Origin: Megalobrama amblycephala
Lineage: Eukaryota > Chordata > Actinopteri > Cypriniformes > Xenocyprididae
Reading direction: 5' to 3'
Assembly: GCF_018812025.1 (NCBI RefSeq)
Contig: NC_063061.1
Coordinates: 29,700,585 to 29,764,584, forward strand
DNA length: 64,000 nt
In this document: positions 43,621-58,158 of the stretch, piece after piece
How the letters are laid out: every line of letters begins with the position of its first letter
Position numbering within the stretch: position 1 is the first letter of the stretch
Position numbers and translations under genes: made by a program
Notes under the pieces: model-generated
Seen by the model: the letters and a program-made list of their open reading frames with translations, nothing else
The model's database searches: none
What the model was told of the DNA's origin: nothing

Positions 43621-43967
43621 CTAAAGGAGAGGGGAATAGAGAGGGAGATATGATTCTGGAATACATTTGATGAATTCAATGTGAGCATGTGTCTCTATGA
43701 TGAACAGACACTTCCATATAGATTCTCTCGGGCGGTAATTGGAAAACAGCATGCACTGAGAAACAATATAGATAAAGAGAGATGACAGAGAAGTGATAGA
43801 GAATGAAGAGAGGAAATTGAGAGTCAGTGAAAGAGAAGGACGGGGTGGGTTGGTCGGCTGGCTCAGGACAGGTTTAAAAAAAAACCTGAAGAAAAAGACC
43901 TGTAAACTTGCATTAAATTGTCTACTATGAAAGTCATGTCAATAAAGATAAACATTAAATACATAAG

Positions 43968-44596
43968 GGCTTTTCACACCTGAAATAGTTAGCCCTAGGT
44001 CATTCTAAACCCAGGTAAATGGAATCCTGGGTTATCTTGCTTCACATTTCACACTGCTCATAATTTACCCAGGGTTAACAATTAATCCTGGGTATTCATA
44101 AGCTGACGTTTCACACTGTACATTCCTAAACCCTGAGTTAACGCTCTTATTTGCATATTTGTGGTGTCAGTGTCACTGATTGGATAAATGCTGCACGCGA
44201 CCTGTTTATAGTCATTTCAGACTATAAAGGTAAGAATGAAATGGTCTCTTCTTCACTCAAATTGTAGCATTTTCTGTAGCATTTTTTGACATTCCTCTCA
44301 AATACTGAATTTACTGATTATATATAGTGTTTCCGTGACTGTCCAAAGCAGGCAAATATGAGTACACAATTGGTTGTTGGTTGCTAAGCGTCTAGCTGTA
44401 ACATTCTAACACACATCGTTTGCCACGCAATGTGAGGTTAACACAAAAAGTGGTGCTAACCCTGCTCCGCAGCATGGTTTCATAACCCCGGGTAAAAAAC
44501 AGTGCTAACCCTGCTTCTAAATTTTAAGAGTAAAGCGTTCCTTTACCCGGGGTTAGAACAACAATAACCAGCATTAAGCTCAGTGTGATAAGCCCT
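43968..44596. mobile_element. Inverted-repeat element (GGGCTTTTCACAC type)
   Basis: The left end AGGGCTTTTCACACCTGAAA is imperfectly mirrored by CAGTGTGATAAGCCCT at the right. Inside, AACCCAGGT/CCCGGGGTTA-like words recur (44020, 44078, 44490, 44535). No coding frame is present. Confidence 0.55.
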
Positions 44597-44805
44597 ATAG
44601 TTCACCCAAAATGTAAAAATCTGTCATCATACTAACCCTCTTGCCATTCCAAACCTCTCATAAGGGTATGGTACAACATGTGGGTGAGTAAATGACAAGA
44701 TGACTATACAATAGCTTTGTATAAATAAAATAACTGTGTTTGGAATGACATGAAGGTAAGTAGATGTCAGAATTCACATTTTTGGCTGAAAAATCCCTTT
44801 TAAAT
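44597..44805. mobile_element. Degenerate TTCACCC-family MITE
   Basis: Starts ATAGTTCACCCAAAATG and ends TTGGCTGAAAAATCCCTTTT, with CATACTAACCCTCTTGCC between. It is a short, decayed family member. Confidence 0.5.
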
Positions 44806-44870
44806 AACATGCAGTGGATATGTATGCGTATGCCTGTACGTTTCCTCCATTAACTACTCCTAGGGCCTTG

Positions 44871-45440
44871 TTAACAGCTGGTATTAAGCCTTTTCGTCAA
44901 TCCGGTGACAAGTGGACAATGCTAAATACAGGAGTAAATGGGGTGTAGTGAGCTTGTCCACTTTCGACCACTTCCAGAGGTAGTCAAAAGCACAGTGTAG
45001 ACGCTAATGTGGTCGAATGCATTCAAACAACCACAGAAGACCACCTACTCTCTGCCTACTGACCTAGTGTGTAAACATTTTGGGAAGCACGCTAGCCAGA
45101 TGGATTTAAACTTTGTTGACTGGAGACCCAAGTTTGGTTTGAAGACGAAAAATGTACCAATCACAATGTTCTCTCACCATTCCCGATTTCTAGCACGCAC
45201 TCCACGTGCTTGCGGTTGTCAGAGCAGAAATGAAAGCTGCTGTTCTCCGTATGTTTTTCCATCATCTCCGGGTGCATTCATATGTAAATTGCGGGAGGTT
45301 ATTTTGTCCATTAGATTGAAAGATCTGAAAAAGCCCATACATTTACCCGCCCATAGACCCTCCCCTTGAAGAAATCAGGACAGAAGTGGTTGAAAGTGGA
45401 CAAAAGAGATGAATTAAAACACCAGGTGTAAACGGGGCCT
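44871..45440. mobile_element. Inverted-repeat element (GGCCCCGTTTACACC type)
   Basis: The left end AGGGCCTTGTTAACAGCTGG and the right end CCAGGTGTAAACGGGGCCT are inverse, with AAGTGGACAA words inside both halves (44911 and 45393). The plus frame 45007-45369 lies entirely within it and shows no domain. Confidence 0.6.
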
Positions 45441-45540
45441 AGATTTCAAATCATGCAAGAAAGAGTCTGTTTGTGCATGTTTATATGTGTTGGAGTGTGA
45501 GCATAAGCACATTTCAGCAGTTTATTGCAGGCGGTCTCAC

Positions 45541-45616
45541 CCTGAGCAGAGAGCTCCAGCGGTGACTCAAATGTGACAGAATAAGGCCTCATCAGGTTCT
45601 TCAGTTTCTGGAACAG
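45541..45616 (-). CDS. MADD-like exon 9 (last visible)
   Basis: The acceptor is CATGTGCCAACAG and the donor CAGG|GTGAGA. It encodes LFQKLKNLMRPYSVTF followed by ESPLELSAQ and a split glycine codon, so at least one further coding exon must follow on the minus strand. It was not identified below 45541. Confidence 0.75.
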
Positions 45617-48600
45617 CTGTTGGCACATGATAAGCCAAGACATTAATAATCCCCTCTTTTTCTCCCCCCTCACACTGCTCTCATACTCTCTCCTTCACTC
45701 ACTCTTTGACTCGAGGAGGTTAGTTAGGGATAATGGCAGTCTCTCTCTTTGTGGCTCACACGGGAGACTGGAAGGGCAAACGGGAACCTTCAAAAGAACC
45801 CAGTTAAGATCTTAACATCCATGCAACACTCCGAGAGGCTTCAAACCCAGACAGAGATTAAAAGATGAATTTACAGACACATATTTTCTATTCCAGCTCA
45901 CCCTGTGAAGGAAACCAGTGCCTTACAGAGCGAATAAAGATGAGAACGTGACCACAATGGTAAGGAGGACGCCACAAACAAATGCTGCAAGATTCCTAGA
46001 GCTCTACTTTGAGGTCAACATACATAGATATGCTCTTGTGAAGGCCAAATTCTGTCTGCAAGTATCCCAGCATGCATTCACGAACTCGCACAAGTCAGCC
46101 ATCCGTGTGTCGATCACAAGCACGCACGTAAACGCAATTCTCAGGAACGGTAGCACCTCTTGGGCAATGACGCATGGCGAATGAGATTTACGTCGAAATC
46201 CGTCTCCATAGAGACACATTTGTACATTAGGTTCCAAGAACGCCCTGAATGTGTCCTAGGGGTGTAATCTCGGGGCTCCCGTCATATAACACTTGTCAGG
46301 CTATCAAACAGACGGAATGAGCTGAAAGTCAAGGCCGATCCTAAAGGACAGACGCAGATGTCACAAGTCCAACAATTAGAGAGTTTCAGATCGGATGTTA
46401 ATAATCACAGAAACTAGTCTGGGTGTTACATACATAACTGTTTAAAAGTTATTATGATGTTTTTGAAAAAAGTCTCCTGTGCTCATCATGAATGCACTCA
46501 ATTCATCTAACATACAGTAGAAAAAAACAGTAATATTGTGACATATTATTACAATTTAAGATAACTGTTAACTATTTTAAGATATTTTAAAATGATACTT
46601 TTTCCTGTGTTGACAGAGTTGAAATTACTCCAGTCTTCAGTGTCACATGATCCTTCAGAAATCATTCTAATAAACTGATTTACTGCTCAATAGGGCTGGG
46701 CGATATGTAAAAATTATTTGAACAATAATCGCCTTAAAAATATCGCGATATCCGATAATATCGCCTTGCCGAGCCCCGCCCATTCCCCGTCGGAGACAAC
46801 ATAGCCGACACGCACTGTAAACACACATCAGTTTGGTTGCACTTTATCTGACAATAGCCTGCAAATCAGTAGGCATAAACTTAAATTAAAGGTTAAATGT
46901 TTGTTTTTCTTTTCTTAGTTTGTGCTTTAATATAAAACATTAGCTTTATGTTAATCATTTCCACACTGCTCAAGTGTTTGAAATGAATTTCGTTTGAAGA
47001 GAACTGTTGAATTGATCAGAGTTTAACGGAGTTCATTGTGAAGGTGGACATTCTGGTGGTGATTGTAAGAATGATGCATGTTGATGTCATATGTGTCTTG
47101 CCTATTTTTTCTTAAGGTCCGATGTTTCGCTTTCACTTTTGGAAGAGAAACATCGAACACATATCATGATGATACTTTCAATTTATTTCATTTTAAACGC
47201 GTAGCGCTGTTTTTTAAACTTCTAGTTAAGCTATAATGTATTTATTTGTCTAAAAGCGATTAAAAACAGTTTGATTCGTTCTGCATGACCAGAAACGGAA
47301 AGGTTATTTTTTCTCATGTTTTAGAGCTCCGATGTGTCCTCCTTACAGGCCTCTTATAACAAAATTATAATAAAACAATTATTTTGATAATGGACAGGCT
47401 GTGATGTCAAGCAGTGCTATTGACGTGTGCACGCGAGGCGCCGGCGTGATCACAAGAACTGCTTCCTTACACCGGTGAAAACAACTTAAAATAGCCTAGG
47501 CCTACTCATTTTTGGTCATACATGAACTGTAAAAGTTTAATCATATCTGTGTACACTCAAAATAAAATCAAAACATTTTGTTTTTGTAAAATAAAGAAAA
47601 CAGGTAGGCCTACCACTTTCTTCCGTCTTAGTTTCCTTTTGAACGTGTTTATGTGGAGAGCGCCGCAAAAAATAAATCAATTGAAACAGCATATGGCTTA
47701 ATTTTTTTTTTTTTTTTTTTTTTGTTAATCTGTTAATTGTTTAAGTGGATATATTTAGTATATTTATTCGTTATATTTAGGCTATATTAATTTATTTTGC
47801 TGCAGGTGCGTGATGTGAATCCTTTTCTGTTTGCGCGTGTAAAACGAAACCACTGGAAAACAAATGTGGTTATTTTTAACGAGTTATAGACATTTAGGCT
47901 ATCCATTCTAATTTAATTTAGCCTTTTCATTCTAATTTAATAATCTTGTCGGTTTAAACAGAAATGTAGCGTACATTATTAGCGCCGCGGAATAGGTCTA
48001 GGTTGATGTCAATGCACGAATCCAATATAGTCTGTTACACACTCATGGGTGACAAAACTGTGTTTACGGGAATGTTTTAAAAATAAAAATACATTGTTAA
48101 TAAGCAAAATCAAAATGTTAATTTTATAAAGAGTAGCATATAGGCCTATTCGATTCCTGGCCTTATAAGTAAATGTGATTCCAGAATAGATTTTTTTTAT
48201 TCCTAACCCTTTTAATTAGATATTATAGGCTACAAAATATTTTATTTATGCTATTACATCTGAATAAATATGTGAATGGTATCTACGGGTCTATGTTAAA
48301 TACATTTTTATTTTTTTTTCTCTCAATATTGGCGATTATCGTCTGTAACTGACTTTTAATATCGACATCGTGATACTTCCAAGACATCGTCGATATACGA
48401 TAATATCGTCATATCGCCCAGCCCTACTGCTCAAGAAACATTTATTATTATTATCAATGTTATTTTAGTATCTTTGATATACTATTACAGTTTTATTAAT
48501 ATTTTGAATTGTTTTTATTTTTTATATTTTCTGTTTTCATTTTTATTTTAGTTAAAGTTTTAGTTATATTTATTAGTTGTTGTTTTTTTAAATGTCAGTA

Positions 48601-51600
48601 TAGTTCTTATTCATTTTGTTTTAGTTATTTTAATTTAGAAAATGAGAAATGATGGCTTGGCAACTAGCTGAAATAAAAGTTTTATTAAAAAATCTATTAC
48701 AGTTAACGCTTATTTAATGAAACACATTTTTTATGGTTTTAATTTTAGTTATCAATACTAACCCTGATTTTTAACAATGCTAAAAACTGTTTTGCTACTT
48801 AATATTTTTGTGGAAACCATCCTACATTTTTTCAGGACTATTTTATGAATAGAAAGCTCAACGGCATTAATTTGAGTCCAAAGTCCAAATAGTTAATAAC
48901 ATTTTGCAATATTGTTAAAGTCTTTACTGTCACTTTTGACCAATTTAATAGGTCCTTACTGAATAAAGGTCTATAATGCCCCTTTCATAAGATGTCTCTG
49001 GTGTCCCCAGAATGTGTCTATGAAGTTTCAGCTCAAAATACCCCACAGATCATTTATTATAGCATGTCAAATTTGCTTCTATTTGGGTCTGAACAAAAAC
49101 ACGCCATTTTTGTGTGTGTCCCTTTAAATGCAAATGAGCTGCTTCTCCCTGCCTGCTTTCCAGAAGAGGGCGGAGCTTTAACAGCTCACGCTCGGTTGCT
49201 CAACAACAACAAAGCCGGAGAATCTCACACAGCCAAAATATCAGAAACTGTCAGTAACGGTGTTCAGCCTTACATTGTTCAAACCGGAGTCGGACACTGA
49301 TGGAGAGAATCAGGAAGAAGTTACAACTTTTAGAAGGCAATTGGACATTTCTGAATGGTTAGTGGATAAATTTATGTAGTTGGCGTGGAGTGTTGACTTG
49401 ATTCAACTCATTGACTAGCATGTACTGTCATGTTAATCTTTTGTGCAAATCCAGCATTGAACTGACACTCATATACACAAATATACACAAAAAAAAAGAG
49501 AAGTGGCTTGATTTTTAGCATTATAAGCTGGTTGTTTACACACACTGTGAACACACATCTGTGTTCACTTTATAAAAGTGAATTTTGCATAGTAGGTACC
49601 CTTTAAATTCTTTATACAGTGCTGGACAGGAAAGAGTTATTTTAAGTTACATAACCGAGGTGCTGTCAGGCATGATGGCGACAGACGGAGAGGTGTTATA
49701 TAGAAAAACGGAGAGATGGAGTTGGTGCATGTGTGTCTTCAGAGATGAGAGCTGAACATGGCCACAGCAGGCCCCAGAGGGACCATTTCTAAATATAATG
49801 CAGAAACTCAAGGTACAAGCATTACGTAAATGTAACGTACCTTCTCTCCATTCGGATTGCCCAGGACATAGCAGCCCATGATGTGGATCAGGTTTGGCTC
49901 TGGATTCACTTTACTCATAAACCGGCTCAGTCGTTTCCAAAACCTGCACGTACACCACAAACACACAAGCATATCCCTCTGACAATAGCTCTCTGTTTGA
50001 AGGAAGGAAGTTCTCTTGCATTGAAGCAATATTGCGACATAAACAACAGTGTGGATCTCACTAACTGGCTCATGTCTTCTTCTTTCTCGACCTTGGCAAA
50101 AGTGGCCACTTTATTCTTCAGCAGGTACAGGTGTCCTGGGCCGCCCTGAGACAGAAAATGACACATTTAAAACATTACATAACATCAAACTCAAAGAAGC
50201 AGGAGATCAGTACTGCCCTCTGAACCGACAGAGAGAAACATGTGAATTCCTGTCCATCCGAGCAGACATCCATTACACAACATCAAACCCAAATCAACAA
50301 ACTGAAGAGACAGTAGTGCAGATTATTCCTACAGACACTGCTGATTCACTCTGGTGCACTTACAGTCTCATGTCTTGTCATTATGTGTGTGTTTGTTGGC
50401 CTTGTTTTTCTCTTACCTGACAGAAGATCAGCATGCGCCAGATCTTGGAGCCCTTCCTGTAGGCTGTCAATCTCTTCTCAATCTCCTCTGCATAAAAAAC
50501 AAACACAGGGTCAGGATGACCAGCACTGCTAGTCACATTGAACGCATTTACACGCACAGTCTTACTCTGATTATGCATACGTTGACATTGTCAAAGTCCT
50601 TAAAAATGTTCTTTTATTGGGGAAAGATCATGGCAATTTAAACGAAACCAGATCGAAACCTAGGATTCAACTATTACCCTGGTTTTGCTATAAATGTAAA
50701 AGTCTAATCACCATTCTGTCAGCTTATTCGATATATAACAGCTTAGACATCAAGATTGAAGAAAATTTGCAAAATCTCAAGTAATCACAGTTTTGTGTCC
50801 AGCAGCATTGTTGGAATATTGATTTTCATGCAAACCCTTAAAATAATATTACTTTATTTATTTTATTCCTGAGGTTCACCTTTTATATTATATTATATTA
50901 TATTATATTATATTATATTATATTATAAGCCCTTTCATCTTAAATATTAGTTTATAATAAGGTTCCATTTATTAACAATAGTTGACATGAACTTACAATG
51001 AAAAATATTTCTCAAGCATTTATTAATCTAAGTTTTATTTTTAATTTCAACATTTACCAATACATTATTAAATCAAAAGTTGTATCTTAATAATATTAAA
51101 TGGACCTAAACAAACATGAACTAACAATGAACAGTATTTTAATTCATTAATATTAACAAACATTGATAAATACTGTAACAAATGTGTTGTTAGTTATTTT
51201 TAGTCAATGCATTAAATGCACGTTTACTAATGGGGCCTTATTCTAAAGTGTTACTAGTTTTTTTAAATAATAAGCTGAATTTTGGTAGTTATATGTTGTA
51301 TGCACAAACAAATGGACAAAGATCAACAATATACAGTAATTACCATAAATACATTCATTTATGATTTATTATGTCACTTTAACACACACTGAATAAAAGT
51401 TGATCCCTACAAATTTTAAACAGTCACTGTTGGAAAACAGTCACTAAAAAATATTGGCACTTCTCTGACCCAGAGTCATTTATCAGGAATCCAATTGTTT
51501 TTGTGTTTCTCATGCTGGCTGGTGCAACAATCAATACAGGGCCCACCGTCATTCCACAATGAAACAACCAGGCAAGAGGTAAAGTGCCCAAATACACAAA

Positions 51601-54600
51601 AAAGCACACTGCAAACACACAACAAACAATACACACATGAAGCTACATACCCAGAATATCATCAAACGTGGCATGCTCATGATCCTGGAGATAAAAAATC
51701 ATAAAAGTAATCAATACAAACACAAAGATTAGACTTAATGACATTGCCTGACTAATTCTGAAGGGAAAATGTTCTTTGTATAATGCTTAATGTCAATAAT
51801 CTCTAATATGCACTCGTCCGGTTCAGATAACATTACTGGCTCCTGCTTTTCTTTGTGTAGTTGAGGACGTGTTGTCATTTACTATTGTGTTTGCTATCAG
51901 TTTGGTTATCACTTGTCTGTCTAAAGCTCTGAACAGTATTTTGCGACATATCTCATCCTATACAGTGCCTTGGATCTATTCCACAGGGTATTATCCATGT
52001 GTTTCAAGCGTCTATGAAAAACCTTAATCTTTAAATTGATATCCAGTGTTTGACATAAAATCTTGATATGTTATCTGTAATATTTGGATGATGCGTCACG
52101 TCATACTAAGTGATGCAGAGTAAAAACAGGTCTGACTTACATAGAGTATGGGTATAATAGAAGGATCATCCTTTCGAATAATATTGGGAACATATTCTGC
52201 TTTGGGGACTTTAGATGAAATCAGCTAAAAGATACAAAATCACAGAGATAAAAATGATCAGTTACTTGAAAGATTTTTAATTAAATGTAATTAAAGGAAT
52301 AGTTCAGAAAAAAATGAAAATTTCTAGATTATTTACTCACACCAAGGCCATCCAAGATGTATATGACTTTCTTTCCTCAGACAAAGAGAAATTAAGGTAT
52401 TGAAGGAAAACATTCCAGGATTTTCTCGATCTAATGAAAGTGAATGGTGCTCAACGTAGACCTTTTTGACAGTCCAAAATCCATATTTAGGCAGCTTCAA
52501 AGGGATCCACACAGCCCCAACTATGAATAAGGGTAGCAAAACGTGTTTACAGTGTTGGGGAAAGTTACTTTTTAAAGTAATGTGTTACAATTTTGTGGTA
52601 CTTTCTAAAAAAAGTAACTAATTGTGCTACTTATATTACCTTCCAAATACTTTTTCTTACCTGGGCTAAGCTTGCTTGTTTATTTTTTAATAACAAAAAA
52701 AAAAAAAAAATCTATTTTTGGCAAATGTAAAGGCCCTTTCAGACCAAAAGTGAAATGAATAAGCCTCAGGTCAAACAAAATACAAATCTGCACCTGCACA
52801 GTAGAGGGAGCAGCTCAAAAAACCTTTTGAAAAATAAGACGCAGGTGAAAGTTCGAGACTTACTTTAGCGATAAGAAAAATGAAACACAAATGTGATGTT
52901 TATCTAATAAAGTGAGATTAAAACAGTACATTTGTGTTATTTAACATTTAATTATTGTAGGTTTGCATAATTTTTTACATTCCACTGTTTTTTTATTCAT
53001 TTTGAGGAATACTGAATCTGTTTTTGTGCAGGTGAGATGAATAAATGCATGTTCACATTTATTCTAGAACTACAATAACCATCATGTTCACACAGCGCAC
53101 ACAACACCTCTGCACTTACTCCCGATTTCTCTCAACATGGGGATGGGAGAAGTGTCAGTTAATCACTGGAAAAACAAAAGAACTTGCATTACCTATTTGA
53201 AAAAGTACCTCAAAATTTTGTGATAAATTTAAAACTAATGGGTTGCTTTACCAGTTACTTAAAAAAGTAATCTGATTGCTCCCAACACTGGGCAATTTCA
53301 GAAAAAAATGAAAATGATATACTTTTAAACTACAAATGCTCACTTTGGTACAGCTATGCAAAGCGTGTTCATGAGACAGTTGAGTTCACGACCTCTCACT
53401 TGATGTATGCGCGTGTGGAAGGTTATGTGTAACGAAAGCGGCAAGAACCGCCCCTTTGTTTACAAGAGACAATTACATCCAGGAAACACACAAGAAAGGA
53501 CCATTTTTAACAATAAAACGAAACAAATACTAAAATACAGCAACGATTCTGGAAGAGCTCCTTCTCCACACTTGTAACAATTCTTCCTGAAAGTCACATG
53601 TGACTTTCCCAACTTGCATACAACAAGTTAACATGCTTTTTTTCGCTAGGAAGACCCTTATTCGGCTGGGGTCATGTGGAGACCTTTGAAGCTGCCTAGA
53701 TATGGTTTTTGGACCATTCACTTACAATAGAAGGAGAAATATTTTCCTCCAAACCCTTAATTTCTCTTCGGCTGGGGAAAGAAAGTCATATACACCTTGG
53801 ATGACCTTGGGGTGAGTAAATAATCAGGAAATTTAGATTTTTGGGTGAACTATTCCCTTTAGTTAAATTAAGTAAAAATAAATAAACTATTAAATGAAAA
53901 CTAAATGAAAAATGAAAATTGAATAAACAAAAAACCATACCATAATTTTAGGAGGGATAAAGTCATCTCCTTCACATGCCAGTCTCTCCATCTCTCTCTC
54001 CTCCTCCCAGTCCATGTCTTCACATCCGCCCTCGTCTGGAGTACAGCAGGTCGTCTGCAGATCCCCACCTGTGGCACCAGACATCACAGCAGAGATAAAC
54101 AGTTCAATGATGGACACAGACAAAGCAGAGGAAAGACAAAGAGAAGAAAGGAACAAAGAGACAAGGCAGCAATGAGAAGACAAAAATGGTGGTGGAGAAA
54201 GAGAAAGGTTCAGATAAGGAGATAATGGAACAAAGATAGTCAATATTTTTCACATGGACTGCAGTAACTCAGCTGTGAACTTTAGGTTTGTTTCAATGTT
54301 AGAAATCATATCCTGATAAAAGGAAAAGTTCACCCAAAAATGTTATTCCAAACCTTTATGCTGTTATATTTTAATGTGGAACATTAAGGATAGTTACGCA
54401 GCTCCAAAATACATCAAAAACAAACTCACAACACAAAAAGCATCATAAATGTAGTTCATGTGACGTTATCTACATTTTATATTACTTGGAATTTCAAATT
54501 AAGTCATCTGCAGTGTTATCGTTGTGAACTAAAATTAATTATTGAAAATCATTTTTGCTAAATAAAATAAAATAAGATACATATTAGAAGAAAAACTTTA

Positions 54601-57600
54601 CAAACTTAAACAAAAATTAGAAACTGACTTAAACATAAGAAGTTTACATTTAAGTACTAAAATGACTAAAATGAAACTATGTATTAATAAAAATGTACTG
54701 AAAAAATATATGTAGAAATAAATTAAAGCCAAACAAAAATATTTTAAAAATACAAAGAAATTACTAAAACAATTTCATTTAATTTAAAATGAAAACTGAA
54801 CACATAAAAATAAAATCTAATTTAATATATTGATGAATACTATAATAGTAAATGATCATATGTTAACTTTGGGTGAACAGATCAAAATTCTTTTATTTTC
54901 CACAAAAAAAATAACAGGTTTTGGGTTTGGAATGACATGAGAGTGAAAAAATGATGACAGTATTTTCATTTTTGGGTGAACTAACCCTTTAACGGCCAAA
55001 AATGCAAAAAAAGTAAGATACGTTTCATGAATTTACTGTGAAAACAGAAAAAAATTGTAATCCTGAATCACTTGTTTGAATGCAGCCCATTTAAATATAC
55101 AGTACACCTAACTAGAGTTACAAATATAAAACTGTAAATGAAAGATTGTAGTATCGGTAGTATGAAAGAGAGTAAAAGGGAGAGAAAAACTCGATTAGAA
55201 AATCAGCACCACAGAAAACCAGGCAGCTAAAGAGAGAGAAAACAGACAGAGAAAAGCAAACATACAAATATTACAACTGTAAGTCAAACGTTCGCAATCG
55301 TTCATCAGGCTCCCCAAAGACACAGGTGTAAAGAATAAACGTGATGACAAAAATAGGTCCAAAGACAAACTACATACAGAGTTAACATGCTGACACAGTA
55401 GTGCACACACACATACGTCTCCAGAGTCCAGACGCTCCAGGCGGGACAGATACTCACAGAGAGAGAAAGAGAGGAGCACATATTCGGGACAGAACCACGC
55501 TCAGAGGAAGACAGACAAACAGGATCAGCATCAAGAGCAGAAGAGGCACGTCACTGTGAGACTGTCTATGTGAGTCTACTGTATGTGTGGGTTACAGAAG
55601 TGTTCTACAGGGTCTTCAAGAAGGCTTCTGATTGTTATGTAATGATTTTATGTACACTAACATTCAAAAGTTTGGTGTCAGTAAGATTTTTTGGTAACAC
55701 TTTACTTTAAGGTCTCATTTGTTAACAGTAGTTAATGTATTAAAAGCCCATTACTGTAGTATGAAGCAGAGCAGGGCCGAGTGTTGTGGGAGCTGAACGA
55801 GGCCGCTGGAGCGATTGTTAATGAGAGACGAGAGCGACACACGGCTCTAGAGCAGCGGAACTTTTATTATGCCGCAGACGATGCTTCTGCTTCTTCTGGT
55901 CAAGCGTATGTGGGGTAACGCAGCACTGTTTATCATATTAGATACATTTGAGCGTGCTGAAAATGATGTTATAATGTTACTTTGTGCGTTCGCTCGGCGG
56001 CTGCTGTGAGACACAAAAATGCTGGCTGGCTTGTGTTGCTAAATGCATGCAATTTATTTTAAAACATATTGTATGTGGAGAAAATGCTGTATTACTGTTA
56101 CTAAAAATAAAGCTACATCTAATTGTGCTATGTTAGGCACTTGACAAAATACTGTTTTTCTCTGAGGCGTGGTAAAAACATGGTACTGGCGGAAAATCGA
56201 GAAAACGAGATTCAAACATTAAGACTAACAGTGTTGAGCTATATAACAATGATTAGTGTTCTGTCGATGAATGTATCCAAACAGTTGTTCCCTTGTCTAA
56301 TAAAACATATGATATATTAAAGGGTTAGTTCACCCAAAAATGAAAATTCTGTCATTTATTACTCACCCTCATGTTGTTCCACACCCGTAAGACCTTCGTT
56401 CATCTTCGGAACACAAATTAAGATATTTTAGTTGAAATCCAATGGCTCAGTGAGGCCTCCATAGGGAGCAATGACACTTCCTCTCTCAAGATCCATTAAT
56501 GTACTAAAAACATATTTAAATCGGTTCATGTGAGTACAGTGGTTCAATATTAATATTATAAAGCGACGAGAATATTTTTGGTGCGCCAAAAAAAAACAAA
56601 ATAACGACTTATTTAGTGATGGCCGATTGCTTCAGGAAGATTCGGATCATAAATTAATCAGTGTATCGAATCATGATTCAGATCATGTGTCAAACTGTCA
56701 ACGGCTGAAATCACATGACTTTGGCGCTCCGAACAGCAGATTCGACACACTGCTTCATTTGTGCTCCGAAGCTTCCTGAAGCAGTGTTTTGAAATCGGCC
56801 ATCACTAAATAAGTCGTTATTTTGTTTTTTTGGTGCACCAAAAAATTCTTGTCGCTTTATAATATTAATATTGAACCACTGTACTCACATGAACTGATTT
56901 AAATATGTTTTTTGTACCTTAATGGATCCTGAGAGAGGAAGTGTCATTACTCCCTATGGAGGCCTCATGGAGCCATCGGATTTCAACTAAAATATCTTAA
57001 TTTGTGTTCTGAAGATGAACGAAGGTCTTACTGGTGTGGAACGGCATGAGGGTGAGTAATAAATGACAGAATTTTCCTTTTTGGGTGAACTAACCCTTTA
57101 AAGCGTCTTTGGTGTTTCCATGATTTCTACAAAATAAAACCAGAAATAAAGGGTAACGCGGGTATATTGTCATTGATAGGTGACACACGGAAACTGTCCG
57201 TATACTGGTTGAAATTGCTTATTTCTCTATATTTAAACATTCTTGGAAACATCTGGGATAACATAAATACACAAGTCAACAAAATATATAACATTGTTCT
57301 AGTGGTTTTGGGATATTTTAATCCAAAAATCTTACATATTGTGTCTTTAATGTTAGTTTATAAAAATACAACTGGTCATTGTTCATGTTAGTTCACAAAG
57401 CATTAACTAATGTTAACAAATCCAATTTTTGATTTTAATAATGTATTAGTAAATGTTGAAATTAACATGGACTAAGATTAATGAATGCTGTAGAAGCATT
57501 GTTCATTCTTAGTTCATGTAGTTAACTAATGAAACCTTATTGTAAAGTGTTACCGATGTTTTTTAAGAAATAATACTTTTATTTATCAAGTACGCATTTA

Positions 57601-58118
57601 ATTTAATCAAAAGTGACAGTAAAGTCATTTGCATTGTAACAAATATATATTTCAAAATAATTGCTGTTCTTTTGAACTTTCAATTCATCCAAAAATCCTG
57701 AAAATGATCATGGTTTCCACAAAAATATTAAGCAGCATGGCCATTTTCAACATCAGTAATAATAAGATATGCTTCTTGAGCAGCAAATCAGCATAGTAGA
57801 ATGATTTCTGAAGGATCATGTGACACTGAAGCTGAAAATTCAGCTTTGCCATCACAGAAATAAAGTACATTTTAAAATATATTAACAGAAAACGGTTATA
57901 TAAAATTGTAGTAATATGTTAATATTAGTATTTATTTATACTATACTTTTGATCAAATAAATGCGGCCTTTGTGAGCATAAGAGACTAAAACATTTAAAA
58001 ATAAATCGTACTGACCCCTAACTTTTGAACGGTAATGTACATAAGAAACTTGTTGTTTCAATCATTTCATATAGTGATCTATGGGAATGCTAAGTGTGTC
58101 AACGTGGCTTGTAGGTGA

Positions 58119-58158
<40 letters not shown>

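Noticed and set aside
45007..45369. 120-codon plus frame
   Set aside because: Contained wholly within the inverted-repeat element 44871-45440 and has no domain.
48992..49300. 102-codon plus frame
   Set aside because: Coincides with a dispersed repeat that also occurs inverted at 12.3-13.1 kb.
52555..53291. 8-bp target duplication for the CAGTGTTGGGG element
   Set aside because: The 8 bases on the two sides do not match, so hAT membership here rests only on the family termini.
55195..55479. 94-codon minus frame in the MADD-like intron
   Set aside because: Low-complexity sequence, no compatible splice phase with the flanking exons.
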